Positions 24,448 to 27,338 of a DNA stretch of 27,338 nucleotides are shown here, piece by piece; within the stretch, counting starts at the first letter, position 1, and each line of letters opens with the position of its first letter. The notes beneath the pieces were generated by a model. It was not told the DNA's origin, did not search any database, and was given only the letters and a program-made list of their open reading frames with translations. A program made the translations under genes and the position numbers. Source of the stretch: an uncultured Lachnospiraceae bacterium. GTDB lineage: Bacteria; Bacillota; Clostridia; Lachnospirales; Lachnospiraceae. The stretch lies in the NCBI GenBank assembly GCA_910586605.1, contig CAJUJR010000040.1:1-27338 (forward strand). Direction: 5' to 3'.

Positions 24448-25587
24448 TTATTTTTCTTTAACATCCTGATTTCGGTACCGTTTCCGGTATCTTGCAGGGG
24501 TAATCCCATTCTTCCTCTGGAAATACACACTAAAACGGCTTTGGGAACTAAACGCACAATACGAACTAATCTCCTGCAAAGTATAATCCGTATATTTCAA
24601 TAACTGTTCGCTGTTTATAATCTTTTCTTCTATTATATACTGTTTTAACGTCATTCCCATCAGTTCACTAAACTGTTCTGACAGATAATTCGGCGTAACT
24701 CCAATATGCTCTGCAATATCCCTTACCCGGATTGCTTCATGGATATGGCAAAATACATAATCCCTCACTTGGTTAATAAGGGGACTGTTATTTTGCTTTT
24801 TGCACAAATTATGTACCACATTTGCAAACCCATACTCTGCTTCCCTTGCTGCCTGTTCAATTTTTACCGGGTCAGATAAATTTTCTTCTATATTCCTGAT
24901 AAATGCATCTGACATGGAAAGCGCCAGTTCATAATTGACGCCGCCGGCAATTGCACTACGTGCCGCCCCTGATATTGTGCAAATTGCAACATTTTTATAC
25001 TGGCGGACCATATCATTGGCAAGCATCCCTCTCTCTCCACTATATACCTCGTCCATACTCCTCTTCAATGCATCAATATCCCCTCGGCGGATACTGTCAT
25101 ATTCCCTAAGCTCCCTTGTATAGGGAATATGGTATCTGCCTTCCTCCTGGATTTCAAAAATCTCCTTTGTTACCTGCTCATGCAGCATAACCCCAATATC
25201 AATATTTTTTTCCCACAATTGCCGGGAACTCATTTCCTGTCCCGAAAGCAATTTCCACAAAATAAGGACAATTGCCGTAAACCCTTCCTTTTCACAATAT
25301 GGATACAAACGCGTTTCTTCATCCTGGAAATTATAAATACGCACCTTCCCCAGGCCGACAAAGTTCTTTTCATCTGCCTGCATCAGGCAGTAAGCAATCC
25401 CATTCTCATCCAAATGGATATATGGGACAGGCAGTTCCTGCCCAATCCTGCCAAAATCTTCCTTTTGGATAATTTTTCTTCCCTCTGTTTCATCATATGC
25501 CTTTAAAACCTCCCCTTCCCTGTTATAAATGCAAATTGGCGCATGAAGCAGCTTCAGCATCTGCGCCGCTAAAAAACCATCCAACAT
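24448..25587 (-). CDS. AraC-family transcriptional regulator
   Basis: A 379-residue regulator. The N-terminal part (1-260) has no domain I can name and probably senses a ligand. The C-terminal AraC DNA-binding domain (about 275-375) has VRDIAEHIGVTPNYLSEQFS and LQEISSYCAFSSQSRFSVYFQ, ending NGITPARYRKRY. This is the YesN-type layout found beside sugar-use genes. AGGAGG precedes the ATG. It follows pta after 94 bp with a hairpin between. Its target is not evident; autoregulation or control of nearby carbohydrate genes is inference. Confidence 0.9.
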   Translation of the reverse strand: MLDGFLAAQMLKLLHAPICIYNREGEVLKAYDETEGRKIIQKEDFGRIGQELPVPYIHLDENGIAYCLMQADEKNFVGLGKVRIYNFQDEETRLYPYCEKEGFTAIVLILWKLLSGQEMSSRQLWEKNIDIGVMLHEQVTKEIFEIQEEGRYHIPYTRELREYDSIRRGDIDALKRSMDEVYSGERGMLANDMVRQYKNVAICTISGAARSAIAGGVNYELALSMSDAFIRNIEENLSDPVKIEQAAREAEYGFANVVHNLCKKQNNSPLINQVRDYVFCHIHEAIRVRDIAEHIGVTPNYLSEQFSELMGMTLKQYIIEEKIINSEQLLKYTDYTLQEISSYCAFSSQSRFSVYFQRKNGITPARYRKRYRNQDVKEK

Positions 25588-25610
25588 AATCCCCTCCTAA
25601 AGCCCCAAAA

Positions 25611-25634
25611 GGCACCGCCTGCACCGGCGATGCC
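25611..25634 (-). terminator. GC-rich hairpin between pta and the AraC regulator
   Basis: GGCACCGCC and GGCGATGCC pair with one wobble around a 6-base loop. On the minus strand only TTTT follows before the AraC ribosome binding site, so termination is probably partial. The sequence resembles the hairpin at 8078-8100. Confidence 0.55.
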
Positions 25635-25681
25635 CTTATATTATTTTAAGAACTATCAAAAAATAATTAATTCCTTATCTT

Positions 25682-26686
25682 TTATGCCAGAGCTGCCGTA
25701 ATAATTGCCATCGAATATACTTCCGAAGCATTGCAACCCCTGGACAAATCATTTACCGGCGCGTTCAGCCCCAGAAGAATCGGCCCATATGCATCAAAAT
25801 TACCCATACGCTGTGCAATCTTATATCCAATATTCCCTGCGCTGATATCCGGGAAAATAAAAGTATTTGCATGGCCTGCTATTTCTGATTCCGGGCACTT
25901 TGTCCTTGCAACACGTGGAGAAACGGCAGCATCAAACTGAAGTTCCCCATCTACCGGAAGCTCTGGATATTTCTTCCTCGTCTTTTCTGCGGCATTACGC
26001 ATCTTATCCACTGCAGGGCCTGCCCCTGAACCATACGTGGAATAACTTAAAAATGCTACTTTAGGGTCAACGCCAAATATCCTTGCACACTCCGATGCTT
26101 CCCCCGCAATCTCTACCAATTCATCTTCCGTCGGATCAATATTAATAGCGCAATCCGCCATTGCCAAAACATCGTTTTCACCTGTAACGCCAGGTCGTAC
26201 CAATATAAAGCAGGAGGATACTATATTATTCTCTGGCTTTGTCTTAATTAACTGCAATGCAGGGCGTACCGTGTCCGCTGTAGAATATGTCGCGCCGCCA
26301 AGCAAAGCATCTGCAACCCCCATCTTTACCAACATAGTCCCAAAATAATTAGTCTGCATAAGAGTCTTCCTTGCCTGTTCCGGCGTAACCCCCTTACTTT
26401 TACGGAGTTCACAGAATAACTCCACCATCTTATCCATATCTTCGTATTTCGCAGGATCAATTATTTCCGCCCCACGGATATTAAAACCGCAGTCTTCCGC
26501 TGCATCTGCAATCTTTTCCTCATCCCCAACCAAAATCGGGTGCAGGAAACTGCTCGCTAACAGACGGGAAGAAGCCTCTAAAATCCTTGCATCCTCGCCT
26601 TCCGTAAACACAATCTTCTTTGGATTCTTTTTCAACACCCCAATCAACTGACCAAAACCAAACAAAATATCATCTCCATTCTTCAT
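25682..26686 (-). CDS. pta: Phosphate acetyltransferase
   Basis: Converts acetyl-CoA and phosphate to acetyl phosphate, the first step of acetate and ATP formation in fermentation. The 334 residues are normal for the short-form enzyme. Family motifs include KKIVFTEGEDARILEA at the start, YFGTMLVKMGVADALLGGA, SYSTYGSGAGPAVDKM and the C-terminal GCNASEVYSMAIITAA. The ATG at 26686 has no good ribosome binding site; TTG at 26665 has GGAG eight bases upstream and could be the true start. An ackA partner is not in the window. The leader appears to carry a repeat element. Confidence 0.95.
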   Translation of the reverse strand: MKNGDDILFGFGQLIGVLKKNPKKIVFTEGEDARILEASSRLLASSFLHPILVGDEEKIADAAEDCGFNIRGAEIIDPAKYEDMDKMVELFCELRKSKGVTPEQARKTLMQTNYFGTMLVKMGVADALLGGATYSTADTVRPALQLIKTKPENNIVSSCFILVRPGVTGENDVLAMADCAINIDPTEDELVEIAGEASECARIFGVDPKVAFLSYSTYGSGAGPAVDKMRNAAEKTRKKYPELPVDGELQFDAAVSPRVARTKCPESEIAGHANTFIFPDISAGNIGYKIAQRMGNFDAYGPILLGLNAPVNDLSRGCNASEVYSMAIITAALA

Positions 26687-26709
26687 AGTTTATTTACAAT
26701 TCCTTATAT

Positions 26710-26858
26710 GTTACTATTCACGGCCGTTCAACCATTATGCATAAAACCTGCCAGCAAAACCGTCAGACGCTGCAAAAATAGCAGCTTATGCGAAAAAACA
26801 AGGCGCTTACTTATGCTGTTCAAAACAGCTTACACGCTAATTCCAGAAAATAGTAACC
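26710..26858. repeat. Repeat element A in the presumed pta leader
   Basis: Starts with GTTACTATTCACGG (26710-26723) and ends with the degenerate AAAATAGTAACC. Internal blocks (ACACGCTAATTCCAGAAAAT; CGCTGCAAAA; TATGC.TAAAACC) match the reverse complement of the right half of element B, so the two are inverted copies. It lies between the candidate pta promoter and the gene. Confidence 0.7.
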
Positions 26859-26887
26859 CTTATATACATATAGCATATAACAAATTT

Positions 26888-26916
26888 ATTTTCTAACATA
26901 TTTTATTATCTGTCAA
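26888..26916 (-). promoter_or_regulatory. Candidate pta promoter
   Basis: On the minus strand TTGACA (26911-26916), a 17-base spacer and GAAAAT (26888-26893, four of six in the -10). If real, the pta leader is about 195 bases and includes element A. Confidence 0.45.
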
Positions 26917-26957
26917 TAGAGAAATCTGCAAATTTTTCCAGAAATTGATTGTAGAGG

Positions 26958-27150
26958 GTTACTATTCACGGATAATTCCAGAAAAAGGCAGACTCATCGT
27001 GTTTACACGTAAGAGGATGACTATTTTCTGGAATTAGCGTGTAGGCTGTTCTAAACAAAATAAATAAAACAAAAGCTGCTGGTTTTGCAGCGACAGACGG
27101 CATAGCCGGCTGGTTTTACGCATGATGTTTAGAACGCCGTGAATAGTAAC
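26958..27150. repeat. Repeat element B, cloverleaf-like inverted repeat
   Basis: The ends GTTACTATTCACGG (26958-26971) and CCGTGAATAGTAAC (27137-27150) are exact 14-bp complements. Inside are two separate hairpins: AATTCCAGAAAA with TTTTCTGGAATT, and GTTCTAAACA with TGTTTAGAAC. The result is a closing stem with two arms. No open frame or transposase is present, so it would move, if at all, as a MITE-like passenger. Confidence 0.75.
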
Positions 27151-27296
27151 TGTAGAGGCTGTTCTTTTTCATAAGATAGACAAAGCTGCATAGCAGCGGT
27201 GCTAGTGCATATCTGTTCAGCACGGACCGAAACGGAATATAGACCTATGCCAAAGGCAGAGAACCTATCGCATGAAAAAAGAATGTTACTATTCAC
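27139..27296. repeat. Repeat element C with the conserved RNA-like core (copy 2)
   Basis: The ends GTGAATAGTAAC (27139-27150, shared with element B) and GTTACTATTCAC (27285-27296) are exact complements. A second stem TTCTTTTTCAT..GATAG pairs with CTATCGCATGAAAAAAGAA. The apical part is the core listed separately. No gene is seen in 26687-27338. Confidence 0.75.
27184..27252 (+). other. Conserved three-hairpin core, copy 2
   Basis: Hairpin GCTGC-ata-GCAGC (27185-27197); GGTGCTAG (27198-27205); CTGTTCAGCACGGACCG (27213-27229), with AGCAC able to pair with GTGCT; then ATA-TAGACC-TAT around TAGACC (27240-27245). Compared with copy 1, the loop and single-stranded motifs are kept while stem sequences differ but still pair; the extra apical hairpin of copy 1 is missing. 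Confidence 0.5.
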
Positions 27297-27338
27297 AGCC
27301 AATCGTAGCTAAATTTAAGGAAATAAAAAATATCTTCC

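Noticed and set aside
26687..27338. tRNA or a small protein gene in the right-hand gene-free region
   Set aside because: No tRNA acceptor/T-loop pattern and no open frame with a start signal; the stretch is accounted for by inverted repeats.

Overview
The window reads as chromosome of a spore-forming Clostridia member, most likely a Lachnospiraceae gut anaerobe. The evidence is a sporulation/division cluster (spoVT, rqcP, yabP, yabQ, divIC, spoIIE, tilS, hpt, ftsH) in the order known from Bacillus and Clostridia, strong AGGAGG-type ribosome binding sites, moderate-to-low GC, and Blautia/Ruminococcus-like GH31 and HPr-like proteins. Genus cannot be fixed from this sequence alone. Nearly every gene is on the minus strand; the only convincing plus-strand gene is a small CmpB-like membrane protein at 23490-23906.

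Layout. 1-2340 is accessory: an intact RhuM-family gene, two gene remnants fused tail to tail (a zinc-ribbon tail and an Rpn-nuclease-like tail), and a 216-bp hairpin element. 2340-7188 is one operon for an FtsX-type ABC transporter and its two-component system. The regulator and kinase look intact, but the ATPase has an in-frame TGA and the permease a frameshift. 7373-8053 is a secreted M15 peptidase with a leader full of hairpins. 8418-16758 is the conserved core: hup, rqcP, yabP, yabQ, divIC, spoIIE, tilS, hpt, ftsH, with recognisable sporulation promoters. 16913-19513 holds a standalone Hpt-domain protein, a frameshifted secreted protein and spoVT. 19750-23277 carries a GH31 alpha-glucosidase and a serine hydrolase. 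23490-26686 carries the CmpB-like protein, an HPr-like protein without the catalytic His, an AraC-type regulator and phosphotransacetylase. 26687-27338 is gene-free and is a dense cluster of inverted-repeat elements.

Regulation visible in the sequence: a sigma-A promoter for hup (17-bp spacer); a Spo0A-type promoter for spoIIE with the unusual 21-bp spacer and a perfect 0A box; a sigma-E-type promoter before yabP; a sigma-G-type promoter before spoVT. These fit the known stages: Spo0A starts spoIIE, sigma-E drives yabPQ in the mother cell, sigma-G drives spoVT in the forespore.

The least explained content is noncoding. One family of elements has ends reading GTTACTATTCAC or its complement. 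Another has ends reading GGAACTGT/ACAGTTCC. Two hairpin elements 25 kb apart (1978-2193 and 27139-27296) have different arms but share a conserved internal core with three small hairpins and compensating stem differences, suggesting a selected RNA structure rather than decaying repeat DNA. This core is the best candidate in the window for something undescribed.
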